Shown here piece by piece: positions 25,544 through 33,155 of a stretch of 60,000 bases of DNA. The notes beneath the pieces were generated by a model. That model had not been told where the DNA came from and did no database searches. It saw only the letters and a program-made list of their open reading frames with translations. The stretch comes from Hyphomicrobiales bacterium (GTDB lineage: Bacteria; Pseudomonadota; Alphaproteobacteria; Rhizobiales; Beijerinckiaceae), in contig UCLR01000019.1 in the NCBI GenBank assembly GCA_900473415.1, positions 1 through 60,000 on the forward strand, in the 5' to 3' direction. Within the stretch, counting starts at the first letter, position 1. Every line of letters begins with the position of its first letter. Position numbers and translations under genes: made by a program.

Positions 25544-26302
25544 GTGACGCTTGCATCATCGACCGCTCTCGTGACCGGAGCGGACAGCCAGGGCATCGGC
25601 CGCGCCGTTGCACTGAGCCTCGCCGAAGCCGGCGCCGACATCGCCCTGCACTGGTATCGCAGCCGCGAACTGGCTGAGGAGCTTGCGATCACTATCCGGG
25701 CCGTGGGCCGGCGCGCTGAGCTGGTCCATGCCGATATGGGCGATCCAGCCGCCGCCCGCGCAGCCGTGCGGGGCGCAGCCGAGGTGCTGGGCGGCCTCGG
25801 CATCCTTGTCTGCAACGCGGCGAGGATCCAGCGCCGGGCCTTCCTTGAGATCACGGACGAGGACTGGGCCGGCATCCATGCCGTCAACCTGCACGGCTAT
25901 TTCGCCTGCGCGCAGGAGGCCGCGAAGATCATGATTGACCAGGGCAGGCCCGGCCGCATCATCATGGTCTCGTCGATCAACCAGGCCCATGCCAACCCAG
26001 ACATCGCCCATTATGTCGCCACCAAAGGCGGCGTGATGATGCTGGCTCGCGCCATGGCACTCGAACTCGCGCCGCATGACATCACGGTCAATCTCGTCGC
26101 GCCGGGCACGATCGAGACCGATATCAACCGCCACATGCTGGCCGATCCGGAGTTCCGGGCGCGCAAGCTTGCGCCCGTGCCGCTACGCCGCGCCGGCACG
26201 CCGGATGATGTCGCCGGCGCCGTGGCCTATCTCGCCAGCGAGGCCGCAGCCTATGTCACCGGCGCCACCATCGTGGTCGATGGCGGCCTGACCATCGCCT
26301 GA
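25544..26302 (+). CDS. Short-chain dehydrogenase/reductase
   Basis: This 252-aa classical SDR has TGADSQGIGRAVA, the HADMGD segment, CNAA, SSINQAH with the catalytic Ser, YVATK as YxxxK, and the C-terminal VDGGLTIA. The start is GTG at 25544. It is divergent from the D-2-hydroxyacid dehydrogenase across a 228-base region that holds no clear promoter, and is followed after 16 bases by the metallo-hydrolase, so the two are probably co-transcribed. Glucose-1-dehydrogenase/FabG-like in sequence; an oxidoreductase acting on a sugar acid or lactone precursor fits the neighbours. Confidence 0.87.
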   Translation: MTLASSTALVTGADSQGIGRAVALSLAEAGADIALHWYRSRELAEELAITIRAVGRRAELVHADMGDPAAARAAVRGAAEVLGGLGILVCNAARIQRRAFLEITDEDWAGIHAVNLHGYFACAQEAAKIMIDQGRPGRIIMVSSINQAHANPDIAHYVATKGGVMMLARAMALELAPHDITVNLVAPGTIETDINRHMLADPEFRARKLAPVPLRRAGTPDDVAGAVAYLASEAAAYVTGATIVVDGGLTIA

Positions 26303-26318
26303 ACCGAAAGCCTTCCCG

Positions 26319-27122
26319 ATGAGCACGATCCCCGCCAGCCGCATTCCGGTGCATGAGGTCCATGCGATCCGCTTCGCGCATCACGCGGCGCGCCGGCGCG
26401 CCGAGAATTTCCTCGGCGGCGATGCCCATGACGGGCCGATGCCGTTCGACTATTTCGTCTTCGTCATCAGGGGACCTGATGGCGCGATCCTGGTCGATAC
26501 CGGCTTCAGCGCCGAGGTCGCGCAGAAGCGGGGGCGGCAATTCCTACTCTGCCCGAGCGAGGGGCTGAAGCTGCTGGACATCGATCCGGCCGGCATCGCC
26601 GACGTCGTGCTGACGCATCTGCATTACGACCATTCGGGGAATCAAAATCTGTTCCCGAAGGCGCGCTTCCATCTTCAGGCCGCCGAGATGGCCTATGCCA
26701 CCGGGCCCTGCATGTGCCACGGCATGCTGCGTGGCGGTTATGATCCCCACGATATCGCCGAGACCGTGCGCAAGCTCTTCGAGGGACGCGTCGTCTATCA
26801 TCAGGGCGAGGGCCAGGTCGCACCCGGCATCACGCTCCACCGCGTCGGCGGGCACACCGAGGGCCAGCAGGTCGTGCGCGTGATGACGCGGAAGGGCTGG
26901 CTCGTCCTGGCCTCGGATGCGACTCATTTCTTCGAGAATTTCGAGCGCAACATCCCCTTCCCATGGGTCTACAATGTCGGGGCGACACTCGACGGCTTCC
27001 AGCGGCTGCGCGAACTCGCCGATGCCGAGAGCATGGTCATTCCCGGCCACGATCCGCAGATCATGGCGCGCTTTCCGCCATCATCGGCCGAGGCGGCGGG
27101 AATCGTCGCCCGGCTCGATTGA
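26319..27122 (+). CDS. Metallo-beta-lactamase-fold hydrolase, N-acyl-homoserine lactonase family
   Basis: This 267-aa protein carries the zinc motif HLHYDHSGN (His100, His102, Asp104, His105), a later GGHTEGQQ, ASDATHF with the bridging Asp, and PGHD. This set matches the AhlD/AttM-type lactonase branch. It may hydrolyse a lactone made by the preceding SDR, or quench acyl-homoserine lactone signals; operon context favours a catabolic lactone. Confidence 0.85.
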   Translation: MSTIPASRIPVHEVHAIRFAHHAARRRAENFLGGDAHDGPMPFDYFVFVIRGPDGAILVDTGFSAEVAQKRGRQFLLCPSEGLKLLDIDPAGIADVVLTHLHYDHSGNQNLFPKARFHLQAAEMAYATGPCMCHGMLRGGYDPHDIAETVRKLFEGRVVYHQGEGQVAPGITLHRVGGHTEGQQVVRVMTRKGWLVLASDATHFFENFERNIPFPWVYNVGATLDGFQRLRELADAESMVIPGHDPQIMARFPPSSAEAAGIVARLD

Positions 27123-27130
27123 CGTATCGG

Positions 27131-27156
27131 CGGAGGGCAGGCCCAGCGCCCCTCCG
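27131..27156. terminator. Hairpin in convergent gap, possible bidirectional terminator
   Basis: CGGAGGG (27131-27137) pairs with CCCTCCG (27150-27156) around a 12-base loop, in the 55-base gap between convergent genes. It lacks a strong T-run, so termination may be inefficient. Confidence 0.4.
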
Positions 27157-27177
27157 GAAGACCAGACCGCCCTCGCC

Positions 27178-28770
27178 TCAGTTCGCCTTCGCCGGGATGA
27201 CGTCCATGGCGAGAGTCTCCTCGTCGCTGCGCAGGCGCACCGTTTGGGCGCGGTCGCGCCAGACCGCCCAAGCATATTTGATCACGGTCAGCGGCAGTGT
27301 CGCGCGGTCATTGATAAACAGGCCTGCCGCCTCGATCAGCATGGCGCTGCGCTTGGCGTTGTCGAGTTCGCTGCCGGCGCTGTCGACCAGCCTGTCGACG
27401 GCCGGATTGGCATAGCCGCGCCAGTTGAATTGCCCGAGCTTGCGCTCGACATCGTTGGAATGGGCGATCGCCGACAGAGTATAATATGCCTCGCCGGTGA
27501 TTGTGCCCCAGCCGGCCATCGTCGCCGAGAGTTCGCCGCGCGGCCGGGCCGAGAACAGGATCGAGACCGGCACGCCGTTGGGCGCGACCTCGACCCCGAT
27601 CCGCGCCAACATCTGCACCAGGGTCGTGCCGATCTCGCGGTCGCCCGGCAGGCGATCGACCGTAAAGCTCAGCGTGAACTTAAAGCCGTTGGGATAGCCG
27701 GCCTCGGCCAGCAATTGCCGCGAACGCGCCAGATCGGCCTTGACCTCGGGAAGCTCGGAATTGAAGCCGAATATGCCCCGCGAGACCAGTTGCGTCGCGG
27801 GCGACCCCATGCCGTCCATGGCGATCTCGCCGAGTTGGCGGCGATCGATCGCGAGATCCAGCGCCTCGCGGACGCGTGGATCACGGAACGGGTTGGACGC
27901 CAGCGGCGAGCCGTCCTTGGCGCTGACCTGCGGTGTCTTCTCCCGCAGGTCAAAATCGAGCAGGAAGACGAAGATCGTGTCCTGCGTCGGGACGTTGAGC
28001 TTGCTGTCCTTCTGCAGCGCCGCGACATCGGTCGCCGAGACGCGCGAGATCATGTCGACCTGGCGGGCGCGGAGCTGCGCGACGCGGGCGGCGTCGTTGG
28101 AAATCTCCTTCCGGACGACGCGCTGCCAGGGCTGCGGCCCGGCCCAGTAGCCGTCAAAGCGGTCGAGCGTCAGATCGGCCTTGGGCGTCCAGGAGACGAG
28201 CTTGTAGGGGCCGGTGCCGATCGCGGCCTTGCCCGAATTGAAGGCCTCATTTGAGGTCTCGCGCGTCAGGCCGGACGCCGCCTTCGACGAGACGATGAAC
28301 AGCCGGACGAGGTCGTTTGGCAGGGTCGGCGCAGCGCTGTCGGTGACGAGATGCACCGTATGGCTGTCGATGACCCGCACCTCCTTGATGCGGCGGGTGT
28401 AGAGCGTCGCCGGATTGGGGCCGGTAATGTTGGGAATGCGCTCGATCGAGAACTTCACGTCCTCGGCGGTGAACTCGGAACCGTCATGAAACTTGACGCC
28501 CTTGCGCAGCTTGAATTCCCAGGTCGTGGCGTCGATCGGCTTCCAGGACTCGGCGAGGCTCGGCTCAACCTGCAGCTTTTCGTTCGAGCGAACGAGCGTG
28601 TCGAAGATGTGCTTGAGCGCCTCGACATGGACGCCGAGCGCGCTGTAATGCGGATCCATGGATTCCGGCCCGGCGCGGACGCCCATGTTCAGCGTCTGCG
28701 CTGAGCCGGCACTCGCGCCGATCAGCCCGACGGCAAGCGCTGTGACTTTCAAAAAGCGCGTGAGAGACAT
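27178..28770 (-). CDS. ABC transporter substrate-binding protein, family 5
   Basis: This 530-aa periplasmic protein has a Sec signal (VTALAVGLIGASAGSAQT). It contains the hallmark WEFKLRKGVKFHDGSEFTAEDV and the C-terminal Dpp/Opp-type lobe. There are no permeases next to it; the nearest DppBC-like pair (20630-22488) already has its own binding protein, so this is a second receptor or part of a split transporter. It follows the RraA-like gene by 82 bases on the same strand. Confidence 0.9.
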   Translation of the reverse strand: MSLTRFLKVTALAVGLIGASAGSAQTLNMGVRAGPESMDPHYSALGVHVEALKHIFDTLVRSNEKLQVEPSLAESWKPIDATTWEFKLRKGVKFHDGSEFTAEDVKFSIERIPNITGPNPATLYTRRIKEVRVIDSHTVHLVTDSAAPTLPNDLVRLFIVSSKAASGLTRETSNEAFNSGKAAIGTGPYKLVSWTPKADLTLDRFDGYWAGPQPWQRVVRKEISNDAARVAQLRARQVDMISRVSATDVAALQKDSKLNVPTQDTIFVFLLDFDLREKTPQVSAKDGSPLASNPFRDPRVREALDLAIDRRQLGEIAMDGMGSPATQLVSRGIFGFNSELPEVKADLARSRQLLAEAGYPNGFKFTLSFTVDRLPGDREIGTTLVQMLARIGVEVAPNGVPVSILFSARPRGELSATMAGWGTITGEAYYTLSAIAHSNDVERKLGQFNWRGYANPAVDRLVDSAGSELDNAKRSAMLIEAAGLFINDRATLPLTVIKYAWAVWRDRAQTVRLRSDEETLAMDVIPAKAN

Positions 28771-28852
28771 GACCCGATTCCCCTATCGTTGTCTTGCTGG
28801 CTTGAGAGCCGCCTTCGAGATCGCCGATGACGGGCCGATGATGGTTCCGGTG

Positions 28853-29530
28853 TCAGCCGTTGGCCTTGATGGCCTCCAGGACCATGTTGGTCGCACCAGA
28901 AATATCGCCGAGCTTCTCGCCGGCCTTGACGCGCTCCTGGTTGCGTTCGCCGCGCTCCTGACGCGCAATGGCCGCATCGGCGATGGCCTCGGCTTCGGCG
29001 ATGGGCAGAACGAGCACACCGGATTCGTCGGCGAGGATGACGTCGCCGGCATTGACCGGGACATTGCCGCACGAGATCGCCCGGTTCATCGTGCCGCCAA
29101 GATTGTAGAGGCGCGTGGTGATCGGCGTCATGCCGCGGCACCAGATCGGGAAGTCGGAATCCTCGATCTCGGCCAGATCCGTGCAGGGCCCGTCGACAAT
29201 GCCGCCGATCGCGCCCGCGACCTTGGCCGCAATCGTGACGCCGCCGCCCCAGCAGGCATGCTTGTCGTCGCCGAGCCTGTCGACGACGAGGATGTCGCCG
29301 GGGCGAAGCAGACCCAGCGCATGATGCAGCAGCGTCGAATCCTGCCCGGGGATCGCGAGCGTCACGGCCGCACCCGCGATCCGCTTGCCCCGCAGCAGGG
29401 GCTGGATGCTGCGATCCATGAAGCCCCAATGCCTGGAATGCCCGACCGTCGCGGTCTCGACGCGCTGGAGTTTCGCGACCAGTTCCGCGGGAACCTGCGG
29501 CGGCATGGAGTCGATCAGGTAGTCGGGCAT
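28853..29530 (-). CDS. RraA/HMG-aldolase-family protein
   Basis: This 225-aa protein has the RraA fold with GDILVVDRLGDDKHACWGG and GIVDGPCTDLAEI. Catalytic members (4-hydroxy-4-methyl-2-oxoglutarate or oxaloacetate-type class II aldolases) carry G-x20-R-D-x2-E/D; here Thr117 replaces the Arg, while Asp118 and Glu121 remain. The Arg contacts the pyruvate enolate, so canonical retro-aldol activity is uncertain. ATG at 29530; the upstream frame is not homologous. It sits upstream of a binding-protein gene, again suggesting a carboxylic-acid substrate. Confidence 0.82.
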   Translation of the reverse strand: MPDYLIDSMPPQVPAELVAKLQRVETATVGHSRHWGFMDRSIQPLLRGKRIAGAAVTLAIPGQDSTLLHHALGLLRPGDILVVDRLGDDKHACWGGGVTIAAKVAGAIGGIVDGPCTDLAEIEDSDFPIWCRGMTPITTRLYNLGGTMNRAISCGNVPVNAGDVILADESGVLVLPIAEAEAIADAAIARQERGERNQERVKAGEKLGDISGATNMVLEAIKANG

Positions 29531-29926
29531 CGGCGCCTCCGGAACCTGCGGCAGGTCAAGATGCGGTCTAGCTTGGGCAAGGCCCGCCCGAACGCAAGCG
29601 GGTTCTTTCGGGATCGGGCCAATTCGTCCTGGCGGCACAGCCGTGCCGCGCAAACCGGCCGCAGACTCAATATTCGAGGACTGGATCAACCGCGTTGAGG
29701 ACAGGCTTTCCCTCCAGCAAAGACGCCGGCCGAAGTCTTCCGGCAGAAGCTCCTCGCCCAGATGCGGGCGGGCGGATAGGATCGCACACCCGCAAGTCGC
29801 GCTTCAGCATGAACTCATATCAATCCCGTCGCGACCGCACCCTTCCTTTCCGGTCGCCATTGACTTGGACCATTCAATGGACCATTTCTCGGGAAGGTGT
29901 CCAGCCTTTCAAGAGGGGATCGCGCG
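29531..29926. other. Intergenic region between RraA-like gene and the toxin-antitoxin pair
   Basis: This 396-base gap has no credible gene. It contains a 7-bp hairpin (GCGGCAC, 29632-29638, with GTGCCGC, 29643-29649) near the minus-strand start of the RraA-like gene, and the antitoxin promoter/operator region from 29860 on. Confidence 0.6.
29860..29886 (+). promoter_or_regulatory. Candidate toxin-antitoxin promoter and operator
   Basis: A TTGACT -35-like hexamer (29860-29865) is followed by two exact copies of TGGACCATT, 12 bases apart (29866-29874 and 29878-29886). Between them CCATTCAATGG is a near-perfect palindrome. Antitoxins of the Phd type bind such repeats to autoregulate. Confidence 0.5.
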
Positions 29927-30184
29927 ATGCGCGTGTCTGTCAGCGACGCGAAAGGGCAGCTCACGGAACTGGTGAAGCGGGCCGAAGCCGGTGACGAGGT
30001 CATCCTGACCCGTCGCGGGCACGAGGTCGTGCGCCTCGTCGCCATGGCGGCCGCGCCCGGGTTGAAGGGCCGGCGCGCGCTGATGGAGAAAGTCAGGGTC
30101 GCGGCGGCGAACAAGGCATTACCGGGAGCGAATGCCGCTCACAGCCAGGACTTCCTCTATGGTGATGACGGGACGCCCGTGTGA
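29927..30184 (+). CDS. Type II toxin-antitoxin antitoxin, Phd/YefM family
   Basis: This 85-aa protein begins MRVSVSDAKGQLTELVKRAE and continues with VILTRRGHEVVRLV, the DNA-binding Phd/YefM fold. The C-terminal tail (after about residue 50) would wrap the toxin. The ATG at 29927 follows a GAGGGG site; ten in-frame upstream codons are probably leader. It overlaps the toxin start as GTGA. Confidence 0.9.
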   Translation: MRVSVSDAKGQLTELVKRAEAGDEVILTRRGHEVVRLVAMAAAPGLKGRRALMEKVRVAAANKALPGANAAHSQDFLYGDDGTPV

Positions 30185-30564
30185 TCGCCGTCGATACCTC
30201 CGCCCTCATGGCGATCGTGCTGGGCGAACCGCAGGGCGAAGCCTGCATGACCGCAATCGAGGAAGCAGAGCAATTGCTGATCTCGGCCGGGACCATCGCC
30301 GAGGCACTCATTGTCGCCGGACGGCGCAATGTCGGTGACGAGGTCGGTGCACTGATCTCCGGCCTGGGTTTCGAGATCGTCTCAGTGACGGCGGCCTCGG
30401 CCCGCCGGATTGCGGACGCATATGGCCGATGGGGCAAGGGCATCCATCCGGCGTCGCTGAACTATGGCGACTGCTTTGCCTATGAGGTTGCTATCGAGCA
30501 CGATTGCCCGCTGCTCTATATCGGCGCCGACTTCGGGCAGACCGATGTACGCTCGGCCCTCTAG
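30181..30564 (+). CDS. vapC: Type II toxin-antitoxin toxin, PIN domain (VapC)
   Basis: This 127-aa PIN-domain ribonuclease has the acidic residues Asp5 (AVDTSAL), Glu41 (TIAEAL), Asp97 (NYGDCFAY) and Asp117/Asp122 (IGADFGQTD), so the metal site looks intact. The start is GTG, overlapping the antitoxin stop. The TAG stop lies inside the CTAG target duplication of the IS701-like element, so the insertion is exactly at the gene end and the protein is complete. Confidence 0.92.
   Translation: MIAVDTSALMAIVLGEPQGEACMTAIEEAEQLLISAGTIAEALIVAGRRNVGDEVGALISGLGFEIVSVTAASARRIADAYGRWGKGIHPASLNYGDCFAYEVAIEHDCPLLYIGADFGQTDVRSAL
30561..30564. repeat. Left copy of the CTAG target-site duplication
   Basis: CTAG abuts the left inverted repeat and recurs at 32006-32009 after the right one. 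The IS701 family makes 4-bp duplications of YTAR type, which CTAG fits. It contains the vapC stop codon TAG. Confidence 0.8.
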
Positions 30565-30581
30565 CACTACTTTGGCAGATT
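30565..30581 (+). repeat. Left terminal inverted repeat of the IS
   Basis: 17 bases, CACTACTTTGGCAGATT, perfectly complementary to the right end. Confidence 0.9.
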
Positions 30582-30646
30582 TTTAGCGTCGGGCGCGTTT
30601 TGGGATTCCCAAGGGCGTGGTTGCGTGATTCATGGGAGGTCGGCTC

Positions 30647-31960
30647 ATGGAGGGCCGATCAATGGACATGGACTGGCAAGCCGATCTTGATCGCTGGCTT
30701 GCGCCGTTTGTCGCGGCGCTAAGGCACCGGACGAGAGCGCGGATGTGTCCGGCCTATATTGCCGGGCTGATTGGCCCAGGAGATCGCAAGAGCGTTCAGC
30801 CGATGGCGGCGCGTGCTGGCGAGGTCAGCTACGATCAGCTTCATCATTTCGTCGCTGCCGGAGTTTGGGACAGTGCCCCACTCGAGGCCGCCCTGCTGAA
30901 GGAGGCCGATGGCCTGGTTGGCGATGAGGCGGGTTTTCTGGTCATCGATGACACAGCGTTGCCGAAGAAGGGCTGTCACTCGGTTGGCGTCGCGCCACAA
31001 TATGCCTCGTCGCTGGGAAAGACGGCCAACTGTCAGTCGCTGGTCTCGGTCACGTTGGCCTCGCGCGAGGTGCCGGTGATGGTGGGCCTGCGGCTCTTCC
31101 TTCCCGAGAGCTGGACGGATGATCCTGAGCGCATGGCGCGGGCCGGTGTGCCGAAGGATAGACAAATTCCTCTGACGAAGCCGGAGATTGCGATCGAGGA
31201 AATCGATCGCGTCATCGCCTCCGGTGCGCGTTTCGGCTGTGTGCTTGCCGATTCAGGGTACGGCTCCAGCGGGCCTTTCCGTCAGGCTTTGAGCGAGCGC
31301 GGTCTGCTGTGGGCGGTGGGTTTGTCGCGACGCCAGAACGTCTATCCCGCCGACGTTGCCCTGATCTTCCCCGTCGCGAAGACCGGAACGCCCCGCAAAT
31401 ACCACATCCCTGATCAGCCCCCGGTCTCTGCTGAAGCGTTGTTGGCTGGAGAGAAATGGCAAAGGGTCAGTTGGCGGCGGGGCACCAAAGGCCGGCTGAC
31501 ATGTCTCTTCGCGGCCCGCCGTGTCCGCGTTGCGGATGGCCATAAACACCGCATGCTCGATAATCGTATGCAATGCATGCCGGGCGACGAGGTCTGGCTC
31601 GTCGGCGAACGCCGGTCGACTGGCGAGCAAAAATACTATGTGTCGAACTTGCCGGCGGATGCGAGCCTCAAGATGCTCGCCGCCACGATCAAAGCCAGAT
31701 GGGTCTGTGAGCAGGCGCATCAGCAGCTCAAGGAGGAACTCGGCCTCGACCACTTCGAAGGCAGATCCTGGATCGGGTTACACCGACACGCCTTGATGAC
31801 CATGATCGCCTACGCCTTCCTCCAATCCCGCCGCCTTAAAGCAGCGGGACGGAAAAAAAAGAGCCGGCGGACCGCCGCCACAACCGAGCATGCCGGCAAT
31901 CAGGCAAGCCATCCTCGACCTCTTCGCACGGCCTCCACCCAGGCGATGCCCCCACTGTGA
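30647..31960 (+). CDS. IS701-family transposase (DDE)
   Basis: This 437-aa DDE transposase has DDTALPKKG (first acidic site), CVLADSGYG (second) and WVCEQAHQQLKEELGLDHFE with the catalytic Glu (third), which match the IS701/DDE_5 group. The ATG at 30647 is chosen because GGAGG (30635-30639) is seven bases upstream; an ATG at 30632 in frame would precede that site. The last 35 residues after an A8 run are low-complexity, and the +1 frame there encodes a better-looking tail to 32003, so slippage may set the true C-terminus. Confidence 0.9.
   Translation: MEGRSMDMDWQADLDRWLAPFVAALRHRTRARMCPAYIAGLIGPGDRKSVQPMAARAGEVSYDQLHHFVAAGVWDSAPLEAALLKEADGLVGDEAGFLVIDDTALPKKGCHSVGVAPQYASSLGKTANCQSLVSVTLASREVPVMVGLRLFLPESWTDDPERMARAGVPKDRQIPLTKPEIAIEEIDRVIASGARFGCVLADSGYGSSGPFRQALSERGLLWAVGLSRRQNVYPADVALIFPVAKTGTPRKYHIPDQPPVSAEALLAGEKWQRVSWRRGTKGRLTCLFAARRVRVADGHKHRMLDNRMQCMPGDEVWLVGERRSTGEQKYYVSNLPADASLKMLAATIKARWVCEQAHQQLKEELGLDHFEGRSWIGLHRHALMTMIAYAFLQSRRLKAAGRKKKSRRTAATTEHAGNQASHPRPLRTASTQAMPPL
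31853..31860 (+). other. A8 run, possible slippage site in the transposase
   Basis: Eight adenines near the 3' end. With seven, translation would enter a frame encoding about 44 more residues with a CPHC motif and a TAG at 32001-32003 inside the right repeat. Confidence 0.45.
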
Positions 31961-31988
31961 GAAACTCCTCGCCGACGCCGCCGAACAT

Positions 31989-32005
31989 AATCTGCCAAAG
32001 TAGTG
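31989..32005 (-). repeat. Right terminal inverted repeat of the IS
   Basis: Perfect complement of the 17-bp left end. Confidence 0.9.
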
Positions 32006-32009
32006 CTAG
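32006..32009. repeat. Right copy of the CTAG target-site duplication
   Basis: CTAG directly after the right inverted repeat, matching 30561-30564. Confidence 0.8.
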
Positions 32010-32019
32010 TCACCGGAAT

Positions 32020-32217
32020 CTAAAGTGGTGCGCCGCATAAGGTCTGCTCAGCCTTCTGGCAGAAGCGCCTGACGGAGGCGAGGATTTCGTCTGCGGACTT
32101 GGTCCAGCGATAAGGGCGAGGGTTCTCGTTGTGACGCTCGATGAAGGTGCGGATATCACTTTCGAGCTGGCCTATTGAGGTGTGGGCGCCGCGTCGCAAG
32201 TGCGCGCGGCGCCAGTC
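32020..32217 (-). pseudogene. IS630-type transposase, 3' remnant
   Basis: Minus-strand translation gives HLRRGAHTSIGQLESDIRTF, then IERHNENPRPYRWTKSADEI and LASVRRFCQKA, ending at a TAG (32020-32022). This is the typical C-terminus of IS630-family transposases (HNxxPKPFRWTKSADxIL). The catalytic N-terminal two thirds are absent; the sequence runs straight into the iclR stop codon. It lies between the IS701-like element and iclR. Confidence 0.85.
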
Positions 32218-33021
32218 TCACTCCTCGCCAAGTATTTTGCTTATCCGCGTCGCCACGCTCGACAGTAAAAGGCCGACTTCATTCAGATCCTCGGTCTTGA
32301 GGGAAAGCGACGACCCCCCGCAATTGAGCGCAAACGGCCGCGACCCTCGCAGAGGTATCGGAACTCCAACGGAATTGACTTCCTGTTTCCACTCCCCGAT
32401 GGAGCGAACGAAGCCCTTCTCCGCGAACTCAGCGACCGCAATCGCGATCCCGGTCCGAATTGCACCGGGATCGGCCTCGTGTGCGCACAGCTGTTCGACG
32501 ATGCGCGCGCGGGTAGGCTCATCCAGGCTGGCGAGATAGGCGCGACCCATGGATGAGGTTGCCATCTTGATATGCGAACCGACTTCGATTCCGAGCCGCA
32601 GCGGACTGGATCCGCGGCATTCCTCGACATAGATCATGGTGCGCTGGTCGGGCGTTCCGAGCGCGACGGATGCACCGACCTGATCTGCAAGTTCCTGCAT
32701 AAGTGGTCGCGCAACGTCGCGGATCGCAAGACTTCCAAGTGCTGAAAACCCGAGCGCCAAGGCGGCTGCCGAAAGCGAATACTGTCCACTGCTCGGCGAA
32801 TATTCAAGATAGCCCAGCTTGCTAAGCGTATAAGTCAGGCGCGAGATGGTCGACTTCGCCAAGCCGGTTCGCTCAGCGAGCTCAAAATTTCCCAGCATCC
32901 GATCGCCCCGCTTGAAGGCACGCAGAACGCTCAGGCCGCGTGCAAGAGCGGTCACGAAGCGGGGATCATCCGCCGCGTCCTGATGCTCCACATGGTTCAC
33001 CAGCGTTTCGCGCTTACGCAT
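32218..33021 (-). CDS. IclR-family transcriptional regulator
   Basis: This 267-aa protein has an N-terminal winged helix (NFELAERTGLAKSTISRLTY, about residues 45-64) and a C-terminal IclR effector domain (about 90-260). It is divergent from the acyl-CoA dehydrogenase operon, and a GGAATT-A-AATTCC palindrome lies just before that operon. It probably controls it. A second, related IclR gene lies at the other end of the cluster. The stop directly abuts the IS630-type remnant; the length is still normal for the family. Confidence 0.9.
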   Translation of the reverse strand: MRKRETLVNHVEHQDAADDPRFVTALARGLSVLRAFKRGDRMLGNFELAERTGLAKSTISRLTYTLSKLGYLEYSPSSGQYSLSAAALALGFSALGSLAIRDVARPLMQELADQVGASVALGTPDQRTMIYVEECRGSSPLRLGIEVGSHIKMATSSMGRAYLASLDEPTRARIVEQLCAHEADPGAIRTGIAIAVAEFAEKGFVRSIGEWKQEVNSVGVPIPLRGSRPFALNCGGSSLSLKTEDLNEVGLLLSSVATRISKILGEE

Positions 33022-33127
33022 TCTGCCCCGTCTCGATCACTGAACGAACCCTCCTGCCCACCCGGCAGCTTCCCGGCGCAAGGCGTCTTGACGTCGTGAT
33101 AGACGATATGCGACGAATCACAATAAT

Positions 33128-33155
33128 GGAATTAAATTCCGTGGAGCGGAATTAA
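33128..33155. promoter_or_regulatory. Candidate IclR operator before the acyl-CoA operon
   Basis: The perfect palindrome GGAATTAAATTCC (33128-33140) is followed, exactly 20 bases on, by a second half site GGAATTAA (33148-33155), ending at the start codon. The pattern resembles the known IclR-type consensus with GGAAA/TTTCC arms. It overlaps the ribosome-binding GGAG (33143-33146). Confidence 0.6.

Larger units (their letters stand above)
30565..32005 (+). mobile_element. Complete IS701-like insertion sequence
   Basis: This 1441-bp element is bounded by a perfect 17-bp inverted repeat, CACTACTTTGGCAGATT (30565-30581) and its complement (31989-32005), and flanked by CTAG duplications. It contains one transposase gene on the plus strand. 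Intact ends, target duplication and open reading frame suggest recent, possibly active, insertion. Confidence 0.9.
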
